Below, in pieces: positions 57,580-64,000 of a DNA stretch of 64,000 nucleotides. Source of the stretch: Mycolicibacterium rutilum (lineage in GTDB: Bacteria > Actinomycetota > Actinomycetes > Mycobacteriales > Mycobacteriaceae); contig NZ_LT629971.1 in the NCBI RefSeq assembly GCF_900108565.1, forward strand, positions 5,208,001 to 5,272,000, written 5' to 3'. Numbering within the stretch: position 1 is the first letter of the stretch; every line of letters begins with the position of its first letter. The position numbers and the translations under genes are program-made. The notes under the pieces are model-generated. The model saw nothing but the letters and a program-made list of their open reading frames with translations, made no database searches and was not told where the DNA came from.

Positions 57580-58326
57580 ATGTCCTGGGCGCTCCTGTTC
57601 GCCGCGGGAGTTCTCGGCGGTCTCACCGGCAGCATCGCCGGGCTCGCGTCGGTGGCCACCTACCCGGCCCTGCTGCTGGCGGGCCTGCCGCCGGTGACGG
57701 CGAACGTCACCAACACCGTGGCGCTGGTGTTCAACGGCATCGGGTCGGTGCTCGGCTCGCGCCCGGAGCTGCGCGGTCAGGGCCGCTGGATCCTTCGCAC
57801 GCTGCCGGTCGCGCTGCTCGGCGGATTGGCGGGTGCGGTGCTGCTGCTGTCGACCCCGGCCGAGGGCTTCGAGAAGGCGGTGCCGATCCTGCTCGGCTTC
57901 GCATCGGTCGCGATCCTGCTGCCGCGCCGGCCCGGTGACCCGGACCGGCCGGGCAACCACCGGGTCCGCAGCGTGCTCGAAGCGCTGGCGATCTTCGCGA
58001 TCTGCATCTACGGGGGCTACTTCGGCGCGGCCGCGGGCGTGCTGCTGCTGGCGCTGTTCCTGCGCACCGGCCACGCCTCCCTCGCCGAGGCCAACGCCGG
58101 CAAGAACGTCATCCTCGGCATCGCCAACGCCGTTGCCGCCGTGGTGTTCGCCGTCCTCGCACCGGTGCACTGGTGGGCGGTGCTGGTGCTGGGCCTCGGG
58201 TGCCTGCTCGGCTCACGGCTGGGTCCGGTCGTGGTGCGGCACGCACCGCCCGGTCCGGTGCGGGTGGCGATCGGCGCGGCCGGCGTGGCGCTGGCGGTCA
58301 AGCTCGGGCTCGACGCGTACGGCTAG
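57580..58326 (+). CDS. TSUP/TauE-type transporter
   Basis: This 248-aa membrane protein has the duplicated TSUP signature (GGLTGSIAGLASVATYPALLLAGLPPVTANVTNTVAL and IYGGYFGAAAGVLLLALFLRTGHASLAEANAGKNVILGIAN). It probably exports sulphite, sulphonates or similar anions. ATG 57580 begins MSWALLFAAGVLGG. It is divergent from the MarR gene and may share its operator. Confidence 0.9.
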   Translation: MSWALLFAAGVLGGLTGSIAGLASVATYPALLLAGLPPVTANVTNTVALVFNGIGSVLGSRPELRGQGRWILRTLPVALLGGLAGAVLLLSTPAEGFEKAVPILLGFASVAILLPRRPGDPDRPGNHRVRSVLEALAIFAICIYGGYFGAAAGVLLLALFLRTGHASLAEANAGKNVILGIANAVAAVVFAVLAPVHWWAVLVLGLGCLLGSRLGPVVVRHAPPGPVRVAIGAAGVALAVKLGLDAYG

Positions 58327-58329
58327 CCC

Positions 58330-59394
58330 TCAGATCTCAAAGGGGCTGTCGCCCTTGGCCACCCGCGTGCCCACGTCGATGAGGTTCTGCGCGTTGGCGT
58401 GCAGCGCCTCCCCCGCCTCCCGGCTCGCCTGCCCGACGAGGAAACGCGACCAGGTGCCCTCGATGACGATGCCCAGCTTGAAACACGCCATCGCCAGATA
58501 CCAGTCCAGGTGTTCGGTTCGCCGGCCGCCGGCGGCGAGATAGGCGTCGAGAAGCTCACGGCGGCTGGCCAATCCGCCCAACGCCGCCAGCCGCGCACCG
58601 GCGGTGATCACACTGGTCTCCAGCGGCCAGCAGATCAGCATCCAGCCGAGGTCCAGCAGCGGATCGCCGACCGTGCTCATCTCCCAGTCCACGAACGCCG
58701 CGAGTTCGGGCCGGTCCCGGCGCAGCAGCACATTGCTCAGATGCGGGTCCCCGTGCATGACACCGGGCCGGTTGTCGGGCGGCAGATTCGCCGTCAGCCA
58801 CTCCGACAACTCGGTGACGCCCAGCGTCGCGGGGTCGTAGCGGTCGTGCCGGTAGCTCTCCAGCAGCCGGAGAAACTGCGGAACCTGGCGTTCGGTGAAG
58901 GAACCCGGCCGCTTGAGCTCGGCGAGCGGGCTGCCTTCCCACTCGACCTGGCCCAGTTGCGCCAGGCTCGCCGCATATGACAGACCCACCTGGTGCCGCA
59001 TCGCGGGATCTTGCTCGTAGGCCTCGGACATGTCGTCGCCGGGATTGAACCCGTCGATCTCCTCCATCAGATAGAAGACGACACCCAGCACACTGAGGTC
59101 CTCGCAGCCGGCGATGAAGCCGGGGTGCGGCACCGAGGTACCCGCGAGCGTCCGCAGCGCCGCGATCTCGCGCAGCATCGTCTTGTCGCTCGTCGGCCGC
59201 GGATGTGCGGGCGGCCTGCGCAGCACCATCGGCCGGCCGTCGACCTTCAGGCGCACGACGATGTTCTGCGTGCCGCCGGTCAGCGGTTCGACATCGCTGA
59301 CCGTGTCGCCCAGGCCCTGGCGGCGCACCCAGTCCTGCACCGCGGCCTGGTGGTCGGAACTCAGTGTCGGAAGCTGCTGCGCGTCGTCGGGCAT
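58330..59394 (-). CDS. Phosphotransferase family protein (aminoglycoside phosphotransferase fold)
   Basis: This 354-aa kinase-fold protein has the catalytic loop VMHGDPHLSNVLL and the metal loop FVDWEMSTVGDPLLDLGW, with VLRRPP and MEEIDGFNPGD. Mycobacterial relatives lie beside acyl-CoA dehydrogenases and probably phosphorylate hydroxyacyl-CoAs or choline-like substrates; here no FadE is adjacent. Convergent with the TSUP gene, 3 nt apart. Confidence 0.9.
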   Translation of the reverse strand: MPDDAQQLPTLSSDHQAAVQDWVRRQGLGDTVSDVEPLTGGTQNIVVRLKVDGRPMVLRRPPAHPRPTSDKTMLREIAALRTLAGTSVPHPGFIAGCEDLSVLGVVFYLMEEIDGFNPGDDMSEAYEQDPAMRHQVGLSYAASLAQLGQVEWEGSPLAELKRPGSFTERQVPQFLRLLESYRHDRYDPATLGVTELSEWLTANLPPDNRPGVMHGDPHLSNVLLRRDRPELAAFVDWEMSTVGDPLLDLGWMLICWPLETSVITAGARLAALGGLASRRELLDAYLAAGGRRTEHLDWYLAMACFKLGIVIEGTWSRFLVGQASREAGEALHANAQNLIDVGTRVAKGDSPFEI

Positions 59395-59406
59395 GCAGAC
59401 ATGGTG

Positions 59407-60234
59407 TCAGGCCCGCCGCGCGGTCAGCACCAGATACTCCCATTCCATCGTCGACCCGCCGGCGAGGAAGGAGTCCCCGATCCGCGCGATGGCCGCGTCG
59501 AGTTCGGCGATCCGGTCCGCGTCGCCGTCGATGGTGCGGTAGGCGGCGATCGTCGGACCGTAGACGGATTTGAAGTAGTCGCAGAACTCGGCACCGGTCC
59601 CGAAGTGGTTGACCGGCAACGTGCGTCGCTCGGTGACGACGTCGGTCACCCCGGTACCGAGGAGACCCCGCACGTGGTCCTCGTCGCCCCACAGTGGTGG
59701 CGGCTGTGCACCCGGCGGCGGCGCGGGGGCATACGGCTTCATTGTCGAGAACAGCTGGCCGATGTGGCCCTGCGGAGTCCAGTTGATCAGCCCGATCCTG
59801 CCGCCCGGCCTGCACACCCGGATCAACTCGGCGGCCGCGCGCTGATGGAACGGCGCGAACATCACGCCGATGCACGACATCACCACATCGAACTCGGCGT
59901 CGTCGAAGGGCAGCGCGTGCGCGTTGGCCTCCTGCCACCGCAGCGTCACACCGCGTTCGGCGGCCAGCCGAGCGCCGTGATCGAGCAGGTCCGGACACAG
60001 GTCGCTGGCGATGACGTCGGCGCCGGCCTCCGCCGCCGGGATCGCCGCGTTCCCGGTACCGGCAGCCACGTCGAGGACGCGGTCACCGGGTCCGATGCCC
60101 GTCGCGGCGACGAGCACCGGCCCGAGTGGGGCGACGAGTTCGGCGGCCAGCCGCGGATAGTCGCCGGAGGCCCACATGGCGCGGTGCCTGGCGGCGATCT
60201 GGCTGTCGTCGACGATTGCGGTGGGTTGGGTCAT
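59407..60234 (-). CDS. Class I SAM-dependent methyltransferase
   Basis: This 275-aa UbiE-like methyltransferase has motif I VLDVAAGTGNAAIPAAEAG, DLCPDLLD, and LIRVCRPGGRIGLINW. The substrate is unknown. It lies 12 nt upstream of the phosphotransferase gene on the same strand and is likely cotranscribed with it. Confidence 0.92.
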   Translation of the reverse strand: MTQPTAIVDDSQIAARHRAMWASGDYPRLAAELVAPLGPVLVAATGIGPGDRVLDVAAGTGNAAIPAAEAGADVIASDLCPDLLDHGARLAAERGVTLRWQEANAHALPFDDAEFDVVMSCIGVMFAPFHQRAAAELIRVCRPGGRIGLINWTPQGHIGQLFSTMKPYAPAPPPGAQPPPLWGDEDHVRGLLGTGVTDVVTERRTLPVNHFGTGAEFCDYFKSVYGPTIAAYRTIDGDADRIAELDAAIARIGDSFLAGGSTMEWEYLVLTARRA

Positions 60235-60345
60235 GGTGGGCCTCCTAGTCGGTGCAGATATCGTCGCGCCGCCCGATCGTGCCGATCCAGTTCCAGATCT
60301 GTACCGGCAGTGGTTCGCCCCGCACCTGCCGCATGAGCAGGGGTG

Positions 60346-61704
60346 TCAGTCTTCGTAATTCAGGCACGCCTCGGCACCGTTGATGACGCCCTCGCGGAAC
60401 GCCTTGACCCGCGCCCACCCCGCCCCCTGGCGTTCGACGTCGCCCTCGCCGCGGAACACCAGCAGCGCCTTGATCGCCTCGTCGAGGTCACCGGGCGAGA
60501 TGTGGAAGGTGCTGGTGTCGGGGCGGTTGTAGAGGATGACGCTGGCGGTGTAGCCGCCGGCCAGACAGTCGCCGCGCAGCGTCGACGTCTTCTCGTCCGA
60601 GTCGTCGCCCAGCCGCGTCAGCGCCGCCAGGCCCCACTGGGTCGCCAGCAGCGACGCGACCGCGTAGTCGCCGCCCTGCTGGTACACGCGCGGCATTCCG
60701 AACTCGTTGTCCCAGGCGACGTAATCGTCTGGGACGCAATAGAACAGCACGTAGCCCTCGGCGAGGGTGTCGCCGCACATCGGCGGCGAATCGGGATGGA
60801 ACGGTTCGATGCTGCGCAGCGGCGGCCACTGCTGCCCGCCTGCCAGCTCGGGATAGACCTGGCTGAAGTAGTCCTCGATGTCGTAGGGCACGCCGTTGAC
60901 GATGGAGTCGTAGGGCGCGTTGCCTTCCCGGGCCGCGTCCACCACGTCGGTGAAGGGCAACTCGAGGACCATCGGTTCGTCGTCGCGGTAGTCCTTGCAC
61001 CGGGCCAGGCCGTTGTCGTAGCCGTCCTGGAAGGCGCTGACCCGGTCGAAACCGCTGCCGTGCGCGTTCGGGTCGATGTGGGAGGTGCCCGGCGTGTCAC
61101 GCAGGTCGAGGATGCCGGCGAGCGCGGTGTCCAGGTCGGCCGCCGTCACGTCGAAGACCCCGTCGTCCTTGGCGTGCCGCGCCCACGCGCCTGCGAAGCA
61201 GTCGGCCTGCAGTTCGCTGGTGACGGTGCGCGCGGTGAAGTTCGACCGGGTCTGCACGGCATGGCCCCATTCGTGCGCCATCACCACCGGGATCGCGAAG
61301 TCGCCGAACCGCTCCTGCAGATCGGGCAGCAGCAACTGGGCGTCCCATGCGACGACGTCCTCGGTCGAGCAGTAGAACGCGTTACCGGCCACCTCGTCCG
61401 GCGACGTCGTGCAGGGCGGCGCGGGACTGTCCTCGGTGACGGCGTGATAGCCGCCCGCGATCGGTTCGAACTCCTTGTCGTACAACGCGGGAAACTGTTC
61501 GCCCCAATACTGTTCGAGGTCGGCGATCGCCTGCATGGCGAGCTTGTTGACCGGCGCCGACGGGTCCCCTTCGATGGTCACCTTGCTGACGTCGGGCGAC
61601 GCCGCGACCTTCGACTGGCCGGATGACGGGATCTGCGGGTCTGGGCTGCTGCACGCCGCGACCAGCAGCACAGCCGTCGCGACGACGCCCCGCTTCCAGT
61701 TCAT
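60346..61704 (-). CDS. Zinc metallopeptidase lipoprotein with a degenerate second repeat
   Basis: This 452-aa lipoprotein has lipobox VAAC (Cys18). The first half contains HEWGH (144-148) and E164 of SELQADC, the pattern of the neutral zinc metallopeptidase family (YpfJ/LpqM-like). The second half repeats the layout (CGDTLAEGYVLFYCVPDDYVAWDNE; LLATQWGLAALTRL; LRGDCLAGG), but QWGLA replaces the zinc site, so it is probably inactive. It acts outside the membrane on an unknown peptide. Confidence 0.9.
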   Translation of the reverse strand: MNWKRGVVATAVLLVAACSSPDPQIPSSGQSKVAASPDVSKVTIEGDPSAPVNKLAMQAIADLEQYWGEQFPALYDKEFEPIAGGYHAVTEDSPAPPCTTSPDEVAGNAFYCSTEDVVAWDAQLLLPDLQERFGDFAIPVVMAHEWGHAVQTRSNFTARTVTSELQADCFAGAWARHAKDDGVFDVTAADLDTALAGILDLRDTPGTSHIDPNAHGSGFDRVSAFQDGYDNGLARCKDYRDDEPMVLELPFTDVVDAAREGNAPYDSIVNGVPYDIEDYFSQVYPELAGGQQWPPLRSIEPFHPDSPPMCGDTLAEGYVLFYCVPDDYVAWDNEFGMPRVYQQGGDYAVASLLATQWGLAALTRLGDDSDEKTSTLRGDCLAGGYTASVILYNRPDTSTFHISPGDLDEAIKALLVFRGEGDVERQGAGWARVKAFREGVINGAEACLNYED

Positions 61705-61752
61705 GAGCAGACATTAGCTGCGGCTTCGTATTTTGGATAGCCGCGCGGCTGA

Positions 61753-63483
61753 TCAGTCGAGGATCCGGCGCGCGACGTTGGTGGTGACCAGGTCCAACAA
61801 TTCGTCGGCGCGGCCGGCCAGGATTGTCCGAATCGCGTAGAGCGAGAAACCCTTCGCTTGCTCGACGGTGATCGCCGGGGGGATCGACAGCTCCTGGCGC
61901 GCGGTGACCACGTCGACGACGGCGGGCCCGTCGTGCGCGAGCGCCTCAGCCAGTGCGGGCTGCAGGTCCGCCGGCTGCTCGACGCGACGGCCGAAGATGC
62001 CCATCGCGGTGGCGACGGCGGCGAAGTCGGGGTTGACGAGGTCGGTGCCGAAGTTGACGATCCCGGCGGCCTTCATCTCCAGTTCGACGAAGTTCAGCGA
62101 CGAGTTGTTGAACACGATCACCTTGACCGGCAACCGGTTCTGGATCAACGTGACGAGTTCACCGAACAGCATCGTCAGGCCGCCGTCGCCGGCCAGCGCG
62201 ATCACCTGCCGATCCCGGAACGCGGTCTGCGCGCCGATCGCCAGTGGCAGCGCGCAGGCCATCGTCCCGTGGTTGAACGACCCGATCAGGCGACGACGGC
62301 CGTTCATCGTCAGGTAGCGCGCCGCCCACACCACCGGCGAACCAACGTCGACGGTGAACACCGCGTCGTCACCGGCCAGCTGATTGGTCAGTCCCGCAAC
62401 GTATTCCGGCCTGATCGGTGAACGGTCGCGGTCGTTGACGGCCAGTTCGTCGAGCCGCTGGCGGGTCTTGCGGTAGTGCCGCAGCGACCGGTCCAGATGG
62501 GCACGGTCGCTCTTCTGGCGCAGCAGCGGAAGCAGCGCGTCGAGCGTGTCGCCGACGCTGCCGACCAGACCGAGATCGACCGGGGTGCGGCGACCGAGAT
62601 GACGGCCGCGGATGTCGACCTGGATGACCTTCGCGTGGTCGGGATAGAACTGCTGGTACGGGAAGTCGGTGCCCAGCATCAGCAGGATGTCGGCTTCCTT
62701 GATGGCCTTGTAGCCGGACGCGAACCCCAGCAGCCCGGTCATGCCGACGTCGAACGGGTTGTCGTACTCGATGAACTCCTTGCCGCGCAGCGCGTGCACC
62801 ACCGGCGCGTTGAGCAGCCCGGCGGTGCGGATCAGCTTGTCGTGTGCGCCGGCGACGCCGGCCCCGCCGAGGATGGTCACCGCGGACGCGTCGTTGAGCA
62901 GCGCCGCGGCCTGTCGCAGGGACTCGTCGTCGGGCCGGATGACCGAGCGCGTCGCGGTGATCGGGCGTGGGCGCCAGTCGGATCCGCGCTGGCTGAAGAT
63001 CTCGCCGGGGATCACCACCACCGCGACGCCGTTCTCCTCGACGGCGGCGCGCATCGCCATCTCGACGATGCGCGGTGCCATCTCGGGCGTGCTGACGAGT
63101 TCGCGGTAGACGCTGCACTCGCGGAACAGGTCCTGCGGATGCGTCTCCTGGAAGTACTCCGAGCCGATCTCGGTGCGCGGGATGTGCGCGGCGATCGCGA
63201 GCACCGGCACCCGGCTGCGCTGCGCGTCGAACAGCCCGTTGATCAGGTGCAGGTTGCCGGGGCCGCAGCTGCCTGCGCACACGGCCAGCCGGCCGGTCAG
63301 CGCGGCGTCGGCGGCCGCGGCGAACGCGGCGCTCTCTTCGTGGCGGACGTGTTCCCAGCTGATCTCACCCGAGCGGCGGATCGCGTCGGTGAACCCGTTG
63401 AGGCTGTCGCCCGGCAGACCGTAGACGCGGCGCACACCGCTGATCCGCAGGGCCTCGATGAGGTGGTCGGCAACGGTCGCCAC
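61753..63483 (-). CDS. poxB: ThDP-dependent pyruvate dehydrogenase/oxidase, PoxB-like
   Basis: This 576-aa enzyme has the three ThDP-family domains: PYR (residues 1-175, catalytic E50 in RHEESAAF), the central FAD domain (180-340) and PP (360-540) with GDGGLTMLFGEL..VFNNSS. PoxB oxidises pyruvate to acetate and CO2 and passes electrons to quinone. The GTG start is 63483. Its identity as PoxB rather than another acetolactate-synthase-like enzyme rests on overall resemblance. Confidence 0.88.
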   Translation of the reverse strand: MATVADHLIEALRISGVRRVYGLPGDSLNGFTDAIRRSGEISWEHVRHEESAAFAAAADAALTGRLAVCAGSCGPGNLHLINGLFDAQRSRVPVLAIAAHIPRTEIGSEYFQETHPQDLFRECSVYRELVSTPEMAPRIVEMAMRAAVEENGVAVVVIPGEIFSQRGSDWRPRPITATRSVIRPDDESLRQAAALLNDASAVTILGGAGVAGAHDKLIRTAGLLNAPVVHALRGKEFIEYDNPFDVGMTGLLGFASGYKAIKEADILLMLGTDFPYQQFYPDHAKVIQVDIRGRHLGRRTPVDLGLVGSVGDTLDALLPLLRQKSDRAHLDRSLRHYRKTRQRLDELAVNDRDRSPIRPEYVAGLTNQLAGDDAVFTVDVGSPVVWAARYLTMNGRRRLIGSFNHGTMACALPLAIGAQTAFRDRQVIALAGDGGLTMLFGELVTLIQNRLPVKVIVFNNSSLNFVELEMKAAGIVNFGTDLVNPDFAAVATAMGIFGRRVEQPADLQPALAEALAHDGPAVVDVVTARQELSIPPAITVEQAKGFSLYAIRTILAGRADELLDLVTTNVARRILD

Positions 63484-63506
63484 CCGCTCACCCTATCGGC
63501 GATTTC

Positions 63507-63543
63507 GGTGTAGTTGGTGGCGGTCAGCGCCACCAACTACACC
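63507..63543. terminator. Perfect 16-bp hairpin between the SDR and poxB genes
   Basis: GGTGTAGTTGGTGGCG (63507-63522) and CGCCACCAACTACACC (63528-63543) are exact inverted copies with a 5-nt loop. It lies 14 nt after the SDR stop and 23 nt before the poxB start on the minus strand, so it can terminate the SDR transcript or shield the poxB leader. Confidence 0.7.
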
Positions 63544-63557
63544 CAAGTCCACGCGAA

Positions 63558-64000
63558 CTACTTGGGGGCGAAGCGCTGGCCGGCGTCCAGGCGCAGGCAC
63601 TGGCCGTTGAGCATCGGGTTCTCGACGATCGCGGCGACCAGCTTCGCGTACTCCTCTGGCTTGCCGAGCCGCTTCGGGAACGCCGCGTCCTTGGTCAGCG
63701 CCTTGGCGAACTCGTCGGGGATGCCCTCGGTCAGGCCGGTGGCGAACAGGCTCGGCGCGATCGCCAGCGCGCGGATGCCGAGGCTGCCCATGTCGCGGGC
63801 CATCGTCAGGCACATGCCGGCGATGGCGGCCTTGGACGCGGTGTAGGCGACCTGCCCGATCTGGCCCTCGAACGCGGCGATCGAGGCGGTGTTGATGATG
63901 ACGCCGCGCTCTTCCTGCTCGTCGTCGACGAGGTCCTGCTGGCTCATCTGCCAACCGGCCAGCCTGCTGATGTTGAAGGTGCCGATCAGGTTCAGGTCCA
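63558..64000 (-). CDS. C-terminal part of an SDR, 3-hydroxyacyl-CoA dehydrogenase type (window edge)
   Basis: The visible 146 or so residues include NLIGTFNISRLAGWQM, IINTASIAAFEGQIGQVAYTASKAAIAGM (catalytic Ser and YTASK) and a C-terminal GQCLRLDAGQRFAPK. The resemblance is to HSD17B10-like 3-hydroxyacyl-CoA dehydrogenases. The N-terminal cofactor loop lies beyond 64000. The frame continues through the window edge, so the internal ATG at 63947 is not the start. Confidence 0.9.
   Translation of the reverse strand, partial: DLNLIGTFNISRLAGWQMSQQDLVDDEQEERGVIINTASIAAFEGQIGQVAYTASKAAIAGMCLTMARDMGSLGIRALAIAPSLFATGLTEGIPDEFAKALTKDAAFPKRLGKPEEYAKLVAAIVENPMLNGQCLRLDAGQRFAPK

Noticed and set aside
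1..64000. tRNA, rRNA, insertion sequence, prophage or toxin-antitoxin genes
   Set aside because: I looked for cloverleaf-like sequences, transposases, integrases and typical small toxin pairs and found none that I could support.

Overview
The window is a high-GC actinobacterial chromosome segment, almost certainly from a mycobacterium of the Mycolicibacterium type. The evidence is a run of genes in the order I remember for M. tuberculosis Rv3037c-Rv3059: methyltransferase, echA17, NUDIX, ABC ATPase, serB2, ctaD, fecB, adhC, nrdF2, flavin monooxygenase, TetR, nrdE, nrdI, nrdH, FMN reductase, TetR, dinB2, SDR, TetR and cyp136. Several products match the M. tuberculosis proteins closely along their whole length. 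No tRNA, rRNA, CRISPR array, insertion sequence or phage gene was seen. The synteny comparison is from memory, not from an alignment.

Layout. 1-9,057: core genes on the minus strand (methyltransferases, echA17, NUDIX, ABC ATPase, serB2, ctaD), interrupted by a MocR regulator with a divergent YczE-type membrane protein. 9,058-25,308: fecB, then an eight-gene minus-strand operon (10,166-18,684) with a complete peptide-type ABC importer, a cysteine hydrolase, a metallo-beta-lactamase-fold lactonase-like enzyme, a protein of unknown function and a 2-oxoglutarate dioxygenase, with a divergent TetR. Then come YciI, adhC, a bicupin, and a NarL-type two-component system with an extra lone receiver. 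25,413-29,506: nrdF2 with paired NrdR boxes, a SnoaL-like protein, a Baeyer-Villiger-type monooxygenase and a TetR.

29,625-43,826 is an accessory block between two neighbours of the core order. It holds a geranylgeranyl-reductase-family flavoprotein, a convergent pair made of a membrane TrkA-N-like/RyR protein (788 aa) and a TIR-nSTAND-transmembrane-WD40 protein (1392 aa), a DUF6636-like secreted protein, an oxalate/formate-type MFS transporter with a small subunit, GNAT, CGNR, an LLM oxidoreductase with a divergent TetR, and a lone LysR effector domain beside a DUF5997-like gene. The TIR/RyR pair is my best candidate for an undescribed system, probably NAD+/nucleotide-linked immunity or stress signalling.

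43,844-64,000: a small membrane protein gene directly after nrdE, the nrdHIE operon with paired NrdR boxes, an FMN reductase, a TetR-dinB2-ATPase operon, SDR, TetR/cyp136 around a clear operator, a lone LeuA regulatory domain, a PAS-ANTAR protein, a MarR-controlled ABC exporter, a TSUP transporter, a phosphotransferase, a methyltransferase, a duplicated zinc metallopeptidase lipoprotein, a PoxB-like ThDP enzyme and a partial SDR. Regulation is unusually readable: perfect inverted repeats sit at MocR, TetR and MarR promoters, NrdR box pairs mark both ribonucleotide reductase transcription units, and hairpins mark several operon ends.
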